The notes beneath the pieces were generated by a model that saw only the letters and a list, made by a program, of their open reading frames with translations, searched no databases and was not told the origin of the DNA. The position numbers and the translations under genes were made by a program. This document shows positions 33,988 through 45,711 of a DNA stretch of 64,000 nt, in pieces; within the stretch, counting starts at the first letter, position 1; every line of letters starts with the position of its first letter. Origin of the DNA: Adiantum capillus-veneris (Eukaryota > Streptophyta > Polypodiopsida > Polypodiales > Pteridaceae); the NCBI GenBank assembly GCA_014529385.2, contig CM043960.1, positions 39,735,281 through 39,799,280 on the forward strand, read 5' to 3'.

Positions 33988-34346
33988 TTACCTCTCTCTT
34001 GAAATCATAGTCGTCCTCCACTATGAGGTAGAAGGGATAAAGCCTTAGTCATTAGTCGATGTTTCTTAGCGGATAGAGGATCCCTTTTTACCCTACAACA
34101 TCATTCCAAGATGGATGACTAATCCATTTGGCGCTTGAGAGACTTAGCTACCCCAAGCATGTTTGCTCTTAAGTCCATTTCATTCTCCCAAAGTAGAGTG
34201 ATAAATTCTATGTGGTGTTTGAGAGACGTCGTCATCACAAACATGATTCTAAGCATGCATACTACTTAAATTTGTGCACAAGAAAAAGAGAATTAGTCTT
34301 ATAAGACAAAAATATTGATCATTTAAAAGAAACATTTACATTTTCT
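33988..34346 (-). other. Chromovirus 3' non-coding region
   Basis: Lies between the stop of the chromodomain frame and the LTR. It shares ordered blocks with 18,633-19,080, 19,782-20,139 and 62,475-62,835. Confidence 0.7.
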
Positions 34347-34756
34347 TACTCTATTGTAGCATTGTAAGCAATGACAAGGTTCATACTATCCTTTAACTAT
34401 ATTCCTTGCATCCATCTAGCATCTTCAAAAGGATAATTTTTGAAATTAATAAGATATCATCGGATAATCTTACCATGCTGTAGCACCTTGTCCTTGTGCC
34501 GAAGGATAGTTTCAGGTTGTAGCACCTCTTCTTGGTCTTTGATTTCTCGTGGGTCTTCAATAATTGGTTCTTTTGGTGGCTCTCCTTTGTAGGGATTAAG
34601 TAGGCTCACATGAAAAGCATTGTGTATGAGCCAATAGTGGGGAACATTGAGTTGATAAGCCGTGTCATTGATTGGCTTCAAGATTGAAAAGGACCATAGT
34701 ATCTTTTTGCTAATTTAGCATATTACTTTTCGTGGCCCGTAGGATTTTTGCCCGTC
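34347..34756 (-). pseudogene. Chromovirus integrase C-terminus and chromodomain
   Basis: Minus frame with KRYYGPF, NVPHYWLIHNAFHVSLL, PYKGEPPKEP, EVLQPETILRHKDKV, then a chromodomain YLINFKNYPFEDARWMQ and the tail VIAYNATIE with stop at 34,347-34,349. It matches 62.06-62.47 kb throughout. At least three stops. It is cut at 34,756, next to remnant LTR sequence of element 2. Confidence 0.85.
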
Positions 34757-34807
34757 GTTTGACTCAATCGAGCCTTAAAAAACTTAAGACCCCCCAATCT
34801 CTAACAT

Positions 34808-34825
34808 TGGCGCCGCTGCCGGGGA
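34808..34825 (+). promoter_or_regulatory. Primer binding site of element 2 (tRNA-Asp type)
   Basis: TGGCGCCGCTGCCGGGGA, one mismatch from the tRNA-Asp complement, one base after the LTR end CTAACA. Confidence 0.9.
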
Positions 34826-37272
34826 TATGATCCTTAGATGGTGAGTGACCTAGTGCGTATTTAGAGCTTTCTTTTTCAAAGATTTGCCCTTCCATTTCAT
34901 TTACACCTTAGCAATGAAGTAGCTAGACACGGGGTTTAGTGCTTGATAGAGTCTAGAAGTCAAGGATTTGCTAGATCTATTCTTGAGAAATAAAGAGGCT
35001 CGTGAGTGAGATAGCCAAAAGCATTTCATTCTCCAATTTTCTCTATGCTTTGAGAGTGTTGTTCCGTTTTTCATTGCGACTTTGTTTTATACCGTTCTGT
35101 TTGTTTTTGTTTCATGTTTCATTTCACTACTTAGGAGTAGGGTAAGTAGAAACTACCACCATCAAAGTTGGGCTAAAATATTGAGGGAAAGAAGGGTGAA
35201 AACCATATTTTGGCCGAAATGACCATAACTCTGAAATTCTGAAAATTTGATGGTAGAGACCTCAAAAGTGATCCAAATTCAAAAATTTGTGGATCAAGGA
35301 CATCAGCAAGCTCTCTAAAAGCAATCTGGAAAGTTTAGCCAGATTCTATGGAGGAACATGGATCGCAATCCATGTACCCCAGAGACCATTTTGATTGAAA
35401 ACTCATCAGTGACAGCGAGCATCAGTGGGACATTGTTCTAATCAAGTTTGCTTGAAAGAAAAACTCAAAAATCATATCAAAATTGGTTGTTATGGCAAAA
35501 ACAGCAAACAGGCATTTTAAACACAAAATTTGGAAATTTTCAACTTTCTGGGATCCAAATTCAAAAAGGGGGTGAGATTTGGCTTCTACAGAGAATAGAG
35601 AACCAGCGAAACAAAATTCATGAAAAAAAGTTGTCAAACATGGATTAGGATCCATGTACCCTTTGATATTTGGGGATGATATTTGACAAGTACATTCATG
35701 ATAACTAGTGGAACAACTTTGCCAAAAGGGATCATGTCAAAAAATTGAAAAAAGTTGGTCAAAATAGCCAGATATAGAAACTATTCAAAAACCGCAAAGC
35801 AGACAAAAAAACTCGCTTTTGACTGGGAATTTCTTGTCGAAATTCAAAAAGAAATGGTGGAGTAGACTACTGACACTGCATGTAACCATCAGACCAAATT
35901 TGGTGTTCAGATGTGATGGAACATGGATCACGATCCATGTACCTCATCAAAAAAATTGGTTGAGATTTGAGCAGTAGGTAGCTAGTATCACCTGGAACAA
36001 CTTCCCCAAAAGAACCATATGTAAAAAAGTTGTAAAAAGTAGTCAAAAGAGCCAAAAGCAGTTCAAGGTAAAAACCCTAAAACAAACCCAAGGATTGACT
36101 TTTGCTTGACATAAACTGATCCAAATCACGTAAAAACCATATAGCAGGGATCAGGAGACCAAGAGCAAGTTGTGAGTCAAGTTTCATTACCATCTGACAC
36201 ATAGGTACATGGATCGCGATCCATGTTCCTCTGTCATCACAGTCTGATACTAAACTTGCACCATAACTAGAGCCCATCATAGGGAGTCTAGTTGTTTTTT
36301 CAAACGTGAATTTGGATACCAAAAAGCATACCAAAAGCCCAGAACTACCAAGTACTCTGACAAAGTGTCAGAATTGACCTAACTTTCAATCGAGAGGCCC
36401 ATTTTCAAAAAAATTGAAACCATAGAACCTCCTAATCATGTTGAATCTGATGGTGCCAAGAGAAGTCAATTTGGGCTCCAAACATGGATCGCGATCCATG
36501 TACCCATAGTGACACCTTGACCTTAAAATTTCCATATCAATAGTGCATACACAAGGAAACATATCCCCAAGTCTAATTTTGAAAAAAAAACCCAACAAAT
36601 TTGGGTCAAAAGGGAGCAAAACAGGTGACATACTAAAAATCGTTGTACAGACCTAGTATTGGCGCATTTGACCTGTCAAAATAAGTCCAAATCCAAAAAG
36701 ATTTGAGATTTAGCATGTGAACATAGAGTGCGACAAGCTGCCAAGAGATCAAGTCCAGATGTGGTTGAACATGGATCACGATCCATGTACCTGAACCTCT
36801 GAATTTGATGAAAATTGGTACATACCCTATATATGACCTTTTCTACACACAGTCAAAATTTGGGATAATTTGGAGAAAAAAAAATGACAGAGGAACATGG
36901 ATCGCGATCCATGTACCTCAGCATAGTTGGGATATCTGACTTGATGATCTTGTAGACATACTTGAGAACATCCCAAATCTCAAGTTTGAGCTAAAAATAC
37001 CTTCTGGAGACAAAGATACAAGCCAAAGTTCCTGTGTTTTGGTCTTGAGATTTTTTTGAGTGTTGTTTCAAGTGCAGTTCACCAAAAGTGCTATAACTTT
37101 TGATAGACAACTCCCAAACTTTTAGGGTACCCCAAGACCAATTTCCGGAGACCAAAAAGTCACAAATTCTTGGCTTTTGAGAGACCTGAACAGGGGTAAA
37201 AAGGGATAAGTTGCACTAAGCCAAAGTGGGCTTGTTAGAGACTACCTTGAGAGTTTTGAGTGATCCTTAATC
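34826..37272 (+). other. Long leader of element 2
   Basis: Non-coding 2.45 kb between primer site and gag ATG. It contains the palindrome array (separate entry). Loose repetition of words such as CCAAAATTTGG, TTTTGACC and AGTCAAA suggests a decayed tandem structure. Confidence 0.7.
35356..36914 (+). repeat. Palindrome array in the leader of Gypsy element 2
   Basis: Seven copies of the perfect dyad ACATGGATCGCGATCCATGT or one- to three-base variants, starting at 35,356, 35,638, 35,921, 36,207, 36,482, 36,769 and 36,895. Spacings are 282, 283, 286, 275, 287 and 126 bp. Copies at 36,207, 36,482 and 36,895 are exact. Three others differ by a single G-to-A change in the centre, and 35,638 has a TTAG centre. 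Most are flanked by GGA on the left and ACC on the right; 36,207 has the flanks exchanged, as if inverted. Confidence 0.97.
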
Positions 37273-39007
37273 ATGACAAATCATCAGTCACCAGGGTTTT
37301 CTACTCCACTCAGGGACATGAAAAACGCTGCAATGCTGACAACAGTGGGATTAGGAGAATACTTAGAGGAGAGACATCCTCTGATAAACAAACCGAACGC
37401 GAGATTTATCAAAGCCAATGAATTCATGAGAGTGCTTACAGATTACACTCATGAGGGCTTGTACAGGTTCACAAATGGAGATCCATATATCTTCTACAAG
37501 TGTGTAGAACCCAATGCTGGAGAGTTGACCACCCATAAGAACCTCTATGCATTCACGTATACAGATGCCCACAGAGTGCAAGTTTTAATGGTAGATAAGT
37601 ATGGATGTGAGTACAAACTTGTTGATCCGAATGACCTGGAGACATATGTGTACAAGGGTACTCCAATTTCTACTTACTTCCAGCCAAAAACAATGCCAAA
37701 GTACACATCAGAGAAGATTCCACCAGGATTTTCTCCAAGACAAAGGAGCGAACGAGAGATGTTTTTCCACGAGACCACAAATTGGTTAGATTGGTGACTG
37801 AACCACAACGAGTAAGACCATATCAAGTGGCCCAATGTATCAAAACAAAGTACGATGGGTCAGGGGATCCATATGCTCATGTCTCACTCTTCAAACAAGT
37901 TTTGGAAGCTGAACAGATTGCAGATTTCCATACTCGGTATGAGGGATTTGGATTGGCATTAGAAGGAACGGCTTTGACGTGGTTCCAACCACTAAACAGA
38001 GATGATTTTTCAAACATAGCACAACTCTTACAATAATTCATAGAAGAGTTCTCAAAAAGGGGAATCAAGCACAACACAGTGTCACAGATCTATGCATTCA
38101 AACACAAAAAGGACGAAAAGGTGAAGGAAGCTCTGCTTCGTTTCAAACAATATATAGACAGATGTCCTATGAGAGAGTTACCACAAGATGAAAGATTATC
38201 AATTCTTTTCATGGAGGGCTTGAGGAATGAAACTTTCAAAAAGGACCTACATTTGAAAGGATGCACAACGTTTGAGCAAGTCACTAGAGAAGCTCTATAT
38301 CTAGTTGACAATTGCAAGGCCTACAGAGAGGTGAGTGAAGATATAGATAACACAACTAGTAGTGCCTCTTCTTCGAAGAGCGAACCCACCACAAAGCAAG
38401 ATGTCCAAAAGCCTACGATGTCGATCTTTGACCAAGTGTGTTCAAGGAGGTGATGAGAATAATAAACCAAGGCTACAAACAAAACTCGATTGTATGACAG
38501 GCTCATTTAGGGAGATGTCATGCTTGTGGAGGGGATCACCCCACTCCATGTTGTAGCACTCAGCCAAAGCCACGATGTGTGCTAGGGCAACAACCATCTC
38601 TTTTGAATGATGGTAGAGTAGTAGTAGTCAACTACACTCAACCAACATATATGTCACAACCCATGAAAAACCAGTACTCCATGGATGCAAATATGCTTAT
38701 GTTCATAGCCAATCAAGAGTATGGTTCAAAGGGCATCCTCACAAGACAAGGACAACCATTGGTTGGATCACTAGCTACGAAACAAAAAGGTCCATGCTAT
38801 GAATGTGGAGGTGACCATTGGGCACGAAGTTGTCCAAACAAGGGTCCACAAATAGAATTATTTGTATTTTGTGAACGTTCTGGAAGAGACCATCTACGCC
38901 AACACTGTGCTAAGAATCTAGACTACAAAGGGAAAGCAACAATGAATATTGTAGGTGTGATGCCTTCTTCAAGCGGATCCCAGGTAGAACCCGCCATTTG
39001 CATATGA
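37273..39007 (+). pseudogene. Element 2 gag with N-terminal extra domain
   Basis: First open piece MTNHQSPGFS (37,273-37,797) is a domain conserved with element 1 (HEGLYRF, IFYKCVEP, VDKYGCEYKLVDPNDL). A shift joins it to a retrotransposon gag core from 37,782 (KYDGSGDPYAHVSLFKQVL, ALTWFQPL), broken by TAA at 38,034. It continues at 38,079-38,453 (EALYLVDNCKAY). After another shift come three zinc-knuckle-like motifs: CHACGGDHPTPC, CYECGGDHWARSC and CERSGRDHLRQHC. The last frame runs into a copy of the SSSGSQVEP segment and stops at 39,007. It would encode the particle protein and binds RNA through the knuckles. Confidence 0.8.
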
Positions 39008-39464
39008 AGCAAAACTTCTTCAGTTGAGTCCTAACCTCCTTCATACATCTGTATGTAGGTCTGTTTCCTAGTAGTAGATCCAGTTCAAGAGCTAGAGAGT
39101 GTCATTCTGTAGTGGAATTTTGCTGCTAATGTGGATTCATATCATCAGAAGTCAGCGTCCACTCAGGTACCCTTTCCAGTAGCTGGATCCTGCTCGGATG
39201 CTCAGGTAATTAACACAACTCTTGATCATGAAAGGCAGTTGATTTCTAGTGCTGAATCATTTCCCTAGCTCCTACATATAGCCTTTGGAAGCGTTTCAAA
39301 TCAGAGATAAGATTGTCATCCTCGAAATACGTCCTAGTAATAGGAGCTTGTTGATGTCTTAATCTCTTATTCAGTGTGATGAGTTGTAAGGAGTGTTGCT
39401 CATCAACCTTGAAGAATTCAGCCATAGCTTTGTCTTTTCCTTTGCTGTCTAGAACGTGTCGTGA
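39001..39464. other. Left end of element B, no LTR recognised
   Basis: The 3' LTR of element B would be expected here, but no segment matches 50,211-50,842. No ORF. Confidence 0.4.
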
Positions 39465-41430
39465 CTAGTATATTGAAGAATCTCCAATGTTGCCCTTCTT
39501 GTGTTGTCCACTACCTTGCTGCTGACCATCAGACCACTGGTCACCCGACTGCTGGTCTGGCTGGTCTTTGTTGGGTTCACTGTCCCCTGTGGCAGCTGAT
39601 CCACCAGCTCTAGAGCCTGAGGGTGGGGAAGGAGGAATATTATCATCATCATCAGGTTTATCCGTTGGGTTATCCTCCCCTTCCTCATCCTGCTCTTCTT
39701 CCCTCTCAGAATCCATCATTTTTCTTATTGATATAATCCATGATGGCTTAATTTGCTAAGGCCGTGTTATATTCAAAGATCTTTTCTTGCAGATCACTCT
39801 GCATGGTCTCCATAAGTGCCTTCAAATTGTCCATATCCATAGTTACATTGCCTTGTGGAGTCAGAATATCAGCAAGGTTATTAAAGGCATATCTCTCTAT
39901 AAGGGAAGCCTTCAATGCAGTGTGGGTTGTCAGCAGTGTGTTGAAGTCTACCCGCTTCATTCGTAGCATAGTCTGAAATCTGCCAACATTTCTTAAGGCT
40001 TCTGCCTTGTCTTCATTAAACTGTCGATTCTCTGTTTTGAGCTTGTATAGCTTTGCTTGTAGCTCCTTAATTGTTCTTGCTGACTGATTGTCAGTAATAC
40101 CATGCCTAAGAGATTATGCCCGGATATCCTTCTGGAGTTTTTGAATCTGTTGTTGTCTACTTTCCAATTCTTCTTTCAGCTTAGATGCTTCTTCATTGGA
40201 AGATGACGCATCCATCATCTGTCCTAAGGCGTTGACAATGGTGTTCCATGATGTTTAGATAAGCACCGAGCAGCCATCAGCTACTTTTGCCGGGTTAGAT
40301 TGAACGGGCTCATAAACCATGATGGGAGCCATGTATGGTAATGCTGCCAAATTTGATTTTTGAAAAATCATTCTGCCTTTGAGAGGGTTATAATGTAGCT
40401 ATTGTAGTCTATCCTTCTTGGCTATGGATAAAGCCAATTTGCTGAAAGGAATTTTGGTAGTTGGACTGGTAGGTGCTCGGCCCTTTCCTTTGTCATTATT
40501 GACCGCCACCTATTCAGTGCTTGACATTTCTTGCTAGCCTTTTCCAGTGTTGGTGTCTTCTGGAGTCTGCTCTTCAGGTATGGCTGAAGTCTGGATTTTT
40601 TAGTAGGCAAGGTCTTCACCTGACTCTCCAGTTGCTTTAGTAAAGCAGTGCTCTTGGCCAACGTAATCCTTGGTTTCTTTGAACCACCAGCTTCCGCCTA
40701 TGTGGCCTTCCTTTTCTGTCCAGCTAGAGCCAATTGGTTGCCTGGAGCCTCTTTGTCTAAAGATAGCTCTACATTGTTAGTGGATGAAATGGGTTTCAGA
40801 CTCCAAGCCATCTTTACCTGAAAAGAGGCTTCTGAAGCAGTTGCCCAGTATAGAAATTTCCAAACATACCAGTCTTTAAAAACATTCTGAGATTTCAGCT
40901 TGGTAGTCTGCTGTAGCACATTGTGAGACAAGATCTGACATAAATTGATTTTAGCTGTAGCATTTAATCTTTTTGCGAGCAGCATGGCAAACACCTTCTC
41001 TGACACATATGTGGGAACAAACCTGTAGGCTAAGGGGACGTCTAGTCCTACTACTGGAGCCCCTTGTGCACTAGCCTTTTGTTTCTTTTTGGCTGCTTAT
41101 CCTCCTTCAAAGCCAGACTTATCTTCTCTGCAGACGCTATGGTTGGCTTTGTCTCATTGGGCATTTTGAAAGCATAGGCAAGGTCATCAGGTGTTGCTGT
41201 GATTCTTACACCATTGACAATAGCACTGCCTTCCTCATCATTAAAAGAATCAAGAACCTGCTTGATAATGGCCGTGTCAAAATCCAACCTTGTAGTCTGT
41301 ACGACCACATGCAAATCCCATAGCTGCAGCAGCGCTTCGGCCTGTTCAGTAAACACATATCTTTGTATCTTGCTACGTGGGATAAGTGGTAGAGAGCCTC
41401 AAAGAGAGTTGATGATTGCTGCAGTTTCAT
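39465..41430 (-). pseudogene. Extra ORF downstream of integrase in element B
   Basis: Minus-strand pieces in changing frames. First an N-terminal globular part with VNGVRITATPDDLAYAFKMP (41,051-41,356). Then KVFAMLLAKRLNATAKINL and FKDWYVWKFLYWA (40,698-41,006), K/Q-rich sequence (40,422-40,661), a helix-prone DNLKALMETMQSDLQEKIFE piece (39,748-39,969) and an acidic Ser/Pro/Gln tail ending QQQGSGQHKKG (39,465-39,719). The first part recalls additional-ORF proteins of some plant Gypsy elements. No hydrophobic membrane segment is obvious, so I do not call it envelope-like. Function unknown. Confidence 0.55.
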
Positions 41431-42173
41431 CTATGGTATCCTGCATCTTCTCCGACCTTTTTCTTCTACCCATACCTTGTGAGGACGGTAAGTCTGTAGA
41501 GGAAGAAGACTTACTTGTATATTCAAAGCCACAGTAAGGTGTGTCGGGTAGGGATAGACAGTGATCAATAGATTCTTCTAACGAGGAGGTTTTGGTTGTA
41601 GTGAAGAGTCCTCAGAGCTTGGCGATGGCGAGTGTGTAACAGCAGGTAGGCGTCATGCAAGAGATTTGTGAGGAAGAATGCCCACCCGCCTTACTGTTAT
41701 ACGCATACGCGCCATAAAAGCTCCACTACTTACCGTTCCTAGAGTTTTGTGCACCGTCAATGACATGGCATCCATGCATTGTCCAATTCTTCCCATGTTC
41801 CCTTTAATCGTTATCACATGCATTCCTACTGGCCCTTTTCCCCATAAAACTGGTATTGGCTCTGACACTATATTGACTATGTCATTGGCACTGTTTTATC
41901 ACGCTGAGACTTTTCTCGCACTGTCACTGGTTCTAGCATTGGTTGTACATGAAAGAGGTTTAGAATGGATGGGTTTGAAAGTCCCTGGTCATTAGTACCC
42001 AAAAGACCAGTATCTTCTTCTCTGGAAGTTTCTTGCTCATTAGAATAATATAGCTTGATTTTGGCCCCATTATAAACACCTGGTAGCAGTAATCCAGATA
42101 AGTCCTTCAACCTTATTGTGCCATTGGAAAATACCCAATCGACTTCATATGGACCAGTCCAAGCTATCTTTAA

Positions 42174-42247
42174 ATTTGGTTTCTTAGGGCCCAGTTTGGA
42201 TTGATAAAGCATTTGGTTTCTTAGGGCCCAGTTTGGATTGATAAAGC
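42174..42247. repeat. 37-bp tandem duplication in the element B integrase tail
   Basis: ATTTGGTTTCTTAGGGCCCA followed by GTTTGGATTGATAAAGC occurs twice without mismatch. Thirty-seven is not a multiple of three, so it shifts the frame. Confidence 0.95.
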
Positions 42248-43060
42248 AAAACTAAGTCTCCCTTCTGGAACTCCCTAACTTTGATTCTTCTATCATGCCA
42301 GTGCTTTCTCCTTTGCTGAACAATCTCTTGTTCCAGCATGGCACGTTATCGCGACTCATCCAACTGCACTAATTCTTCCAGTCTACGTGTAAGATTATGA
42401 TTAAAATCTAATCCATATTCTATCGCCATTGTGAGACTGGGAATCACGAATTCAATAGGCACTACAACTTCGGTACCGTACACCATTTTGAAAGGTGTCA
42501 TTCCAGTGGTGACTTTATATGCTGTTTTGTAGGCCCATAGAGCAGTTTGGAGCTTAAGATCCCACTGATATGGTTCCTTCCGAACAATCTTGGTTAAAAT
42601 ATTCTTGATGGTTTTGTTACTGCTCTCTGCTTGAGCATTGCACCTAGGATAATAAGGATTTGATTTTCTGTGCTTAACTGAGAGCATTTCCATCAGAATT
42701 TCTATGGTATCATTAATAAAATGTGTCCCTTGATCAGACACAATCTCAATGGGGCATCCATAGCGGCAAATAATGTTTTCAAATAGGAAAACAGTAGTGG
42801 ACTTTGCAGTATTATCTGGAAGAGCCTTGGCCTCTACTTATTTAGTGACATAACAGGTGGCCATCAAGATATACCGGTTCTTCCTTGGAGTGACCTTCTT
42901 GAATGGTCCCATGAAGTCCAGACCCCATTTCATGAATACTCCCAGTGGTTGAACTGGAGTAAGTGGAGTCATATCAGCTGCTGTTGGTCTGCCCATTCTC
43001 TAACATATATCACAAGTTTTGCAAAAACTTTGAGCATCAAATATCAAAGTTTGCCACCAT

Positions 43061-43987
43061 TGTTTTTTAGGGCAAAACTACTCCCCTGTTCATACTCACG
43101 AGCACGACACAGACAACATACTTATCATCCGATGACACGACTAACCCGTAGGTGCACACAGGCAATCTCGTTAGCTTGTCAGGCTGAGACCAATCTACAC
43201 ATACGCGCTTTTATGATGCATCAATCACTAACCCTGGTAGATTGCAACCCACTCTATCCCTTAACGCTCACAACACAGTTCACACGTCCAATGAACTCAG
43301 AATCGCATCAAACTTACTAGGCACCATCCTCTCACTAGGACATATTTACCTATAAGTCTAATCTCACCAGATTTGAACCCTAGCTATCTCGAATGCTGTC
43401 GTGATAGACCAACAGGTCATAATCCAAAAGTGGGCGTAACTTAAGTTTTTTAGTATCTATGTGTAGCTAATCTCTTTCTCATTCCATGAAGCACTTGATT
43501 ATTGAAAACAGACACCGTTTGTGCTACTTACAAGCAAAACAAGCTCGAGGCAGAATCGATCGCGATCAACTCGAAACGGCGAATGCGTGGCGTGGGCGTG
43601 TAGCTCTAGGAGAGACTACTGCGATGGTGTGGTCGCGTCGTGAATCCGGTGAGGGAGAAGCGCGTAGCGAAGAGGATAAGACACACTCACTCTCTCTCTC
43701 TCTCTCTCTCTCAGACTCCTACGACATAGGATTAATTCAAATGTTTTTTTAAAAATGGTTCTAAGGTGACTTTTATACTTTAGTCACCTTAGCTCAAAAA
43801 TGTACATGGGGTTCTCTTGCTCGTGATTACAAAGTGGGAATAAACCTAAGTCTTGACTAACTGACTAATATTTACATAATCCATACGAATGGATCAAAAT
43901 GATAAGACGTCTTTGACATAAAAAATGGAATTTGATATGCTTTACAAGATGGGCTCATTACAACAGTTGGACCAATGGGCTCCAACA
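43061..43987 (-). repeat. Solo LTR of the element 1 family (927 bp) with 5-bp target duplication
   Basis: TGTTTTTTAGGGC...GGGCTCCAACA on the plus strand, flanked by ACCAT at 43,056-43,060 and 43,988-43,992. Removing it with one ACCAT rejoins the integrase frame KKILQARLWWQTLIF. It matches the element 1 LTR in ordered blocks. It contains a (CT)n tract near 43,688-43,713. Solo LTRs arise by recombination between the two LTRs of an inserted element. Confidence 0.95.
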
Positions 43988-44399
43988 ACCATAATCTAGC
44001 CTGCAAAATCTTCTTATAAGTAATATCAGTGGAGAAGTGTCCTCCAAAATCTCCATCGTGTGCTTAAGAAATAACTTTCATTCTTCCTTCCATTGGCACA
44101 CACCTTCTAAGAACCCCATCTATTCCCAGTCTATAGAGCAATCCTCCTATGATGGTGAACTTCAGAATCTTAATAATTAGAGCTTTCTTCTGATTTTGAG
44201 TCCAGTTTTTTGGGAATCCTCCTTTTGAAAGGAACTGATATGCATCATTCCATTCTGGATCTGTATTTTCCTCAGTTGTCACCTGAAACAGCTGTGCATC
44301 TACTGGCTCATCTCTCAAGGATATTTCTGAGTAGCCGTCAATACTTCTGCTCAACACCAAAGTGAGATTTATTGGGCTTGTAAAGTATACAAAATTCAA

Positions 44400-44900
44400 A
44401 CTCCATCAGGAACATCATCCATGTGATCAATCTTTGCTTTGATAATAGCTTTTTTAGTAAAAATAATAATGCCTAATGATCCACATAGAAATGAAATAGC
44501 TTGCCCAGTAAATAATGTCGGAACTTGGTAGCACAAAAAACCATTCCTAAGGCTTCTCTCTCCGTGGTAATCTATCCTTGTTCAGCTTGACTGAATCTTC
44601 GAGTAACAAAATACATTGGATAATCAGTCCTCCCTTCTGGTTGAGCCAGTATTGCTCCCATTGCCAGTCCCAAAGCATCGACATGCACATGGAAGATAAC
44701 ATCCCAATCCGGTTGTCGGAGTACGAGCTTACTGATAATAGCACTTTTAAGACATTAGAAGCTCTCCTCACATTCAACAGTCCATATGAACTTGCTGGTT
44801 TCTTGGTGAGCTCATATAAAGGTAATGCCTTGGAAGCAAACATATGAATAAATCTTCTATGAAAACTGATATATCCCAAGAATGAACTTAATTATGATGA
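44400..44900 (-). pseudogene. Element B RNase H
   Basis: Minus frame with ETSKFIWTVECEESF, VHVDALGLAMGAILAQPEG, YFVTRRFSQAEQ, TTEREALGMVFCATKFRHYLLG and FYVDH. This is the RNase H-like domain that follows Gypsy RT and degrades the RNA of the RNA-DNA hybrid. Stops occur after AEQG and after VDH, and a shift separates the part near 44.88 kb. Confidence 0.8.
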
Positions 44901-45711
44901 TGTGTGGGGGTGCCTTGGCCTACTGAACACACTGGATTTTATCATTGGCCATCTCTATGCCATTCCTGGACACTACATGCCCCAGTAATTATCCCTTCCA
45001 GACCAAGAAAACAGATTTGAATGGATTCAAATAGATCCTCTTCTCCTTACAATGCTGAAAAAACCATTTCCACAAACAACAAGTGCTTCTCCTCAATTGA
45101 GAATACAATGAAGTCATCCATAAATATGGCGAGAAATCGGTGCAGGAATTCAGTGAATATCTCCATCATGCAATGTTGGAATGTTGTTGGAGCATTGCAA
45201 AGACCAAATGGCATGACTAAATACATGAATGCACCCCATTCAGTAATAAAAGTGGTTTTCTTCGATCTTGAGGAGCAATCTTTAACTGATTATAACCACT
45301 GTAGCCATCCATAAATCTATACATCTCATGGACTACAATCTCATCAAGAAGCATGTCCGTAAAAGGTAATGGAAAAGGATCTTTGATGGTTTGAGCATTC
45401 AACTTTCGATAATCTACACAGACTCTAAGCTTTCCATTCTTCTTTGGTACTACCACAATAGGGAATAGCCAGTCATCACTACTGACGACTTCTGTGATAA
45501 ATGCACCCTTTAGAAGGTTGTCAATTTCTTCTTTGACCTTCTTGCCATTGTTTAAATTCATTCTATACCATTGCAGATGAACTGGTATGGTATCTGGCTT
45601 CAAAGGTATTCTGTGTTGACAATCCTCTAGATCTACACCTTTTAAATCCATATGTTCCCATGCGAATACGACTTTGTATTTCTGGAACATAAGTCGGGCT
45701 TTTTCTTTCAT
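44901..45711 (-). pseudogene. Element B reverse transcriptase
   Basis: From MKEKARLMFQKYKVVFAW at 45,711: PVHLQWYRMN, PIVVVPKKNGKLRVCVDYRKLN, DPFPLPFTD, YRFMDGYSGYNQLKIAPQD, then a one-base shift near 45.25 kb into TTFITEWGAFMYLVMPFGLCNAPTTFQ and the catalytic FMDDFIVFS. The RT copies element RNA into DNA. The catalytic Asp pair is intact but the frame is broken. Confidence 0.88.

Larger units (their letters stand above)
41877..44399 (-). pseudogene. Element B integrase (with solo LTR inserted)
   Basis: Minus strand: a linker after RNase H (44,064-44,399), a GHF-containing H2C2 zinc region split by the solo LTR (KKILQARLWW / QTLIFDAQSF...CKTCDIC), catalytic core with GLDFMGPF, VSDQGTHF and NAQAESSNK (42,346-42,741 and upstream through one stop), and a C-terminal domain GDLVLLYQ, WTGPYEVDWVFSNGTIRL (41,877-42,212). 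The DDE residues are present by position. Integrase inserts the cDNA into the host chromosome. Stops and the 0.93 kb insertion make it defective. Confidence 0.85.

Noticed and set aside
34757-34806. Complete 5' LTR for element 2
   Set aside because: Chromovirus integrase sequence continues up to 34,756, leaving only about 50 bp for the LTR; the rest is deleted.
39465-41430. Envelope gene downstream of Gypsy integrase
   Set aside because: No signal peptide, hydrophobic membrane segment or cleavage site is evident, so it is described only as an extra ORF.
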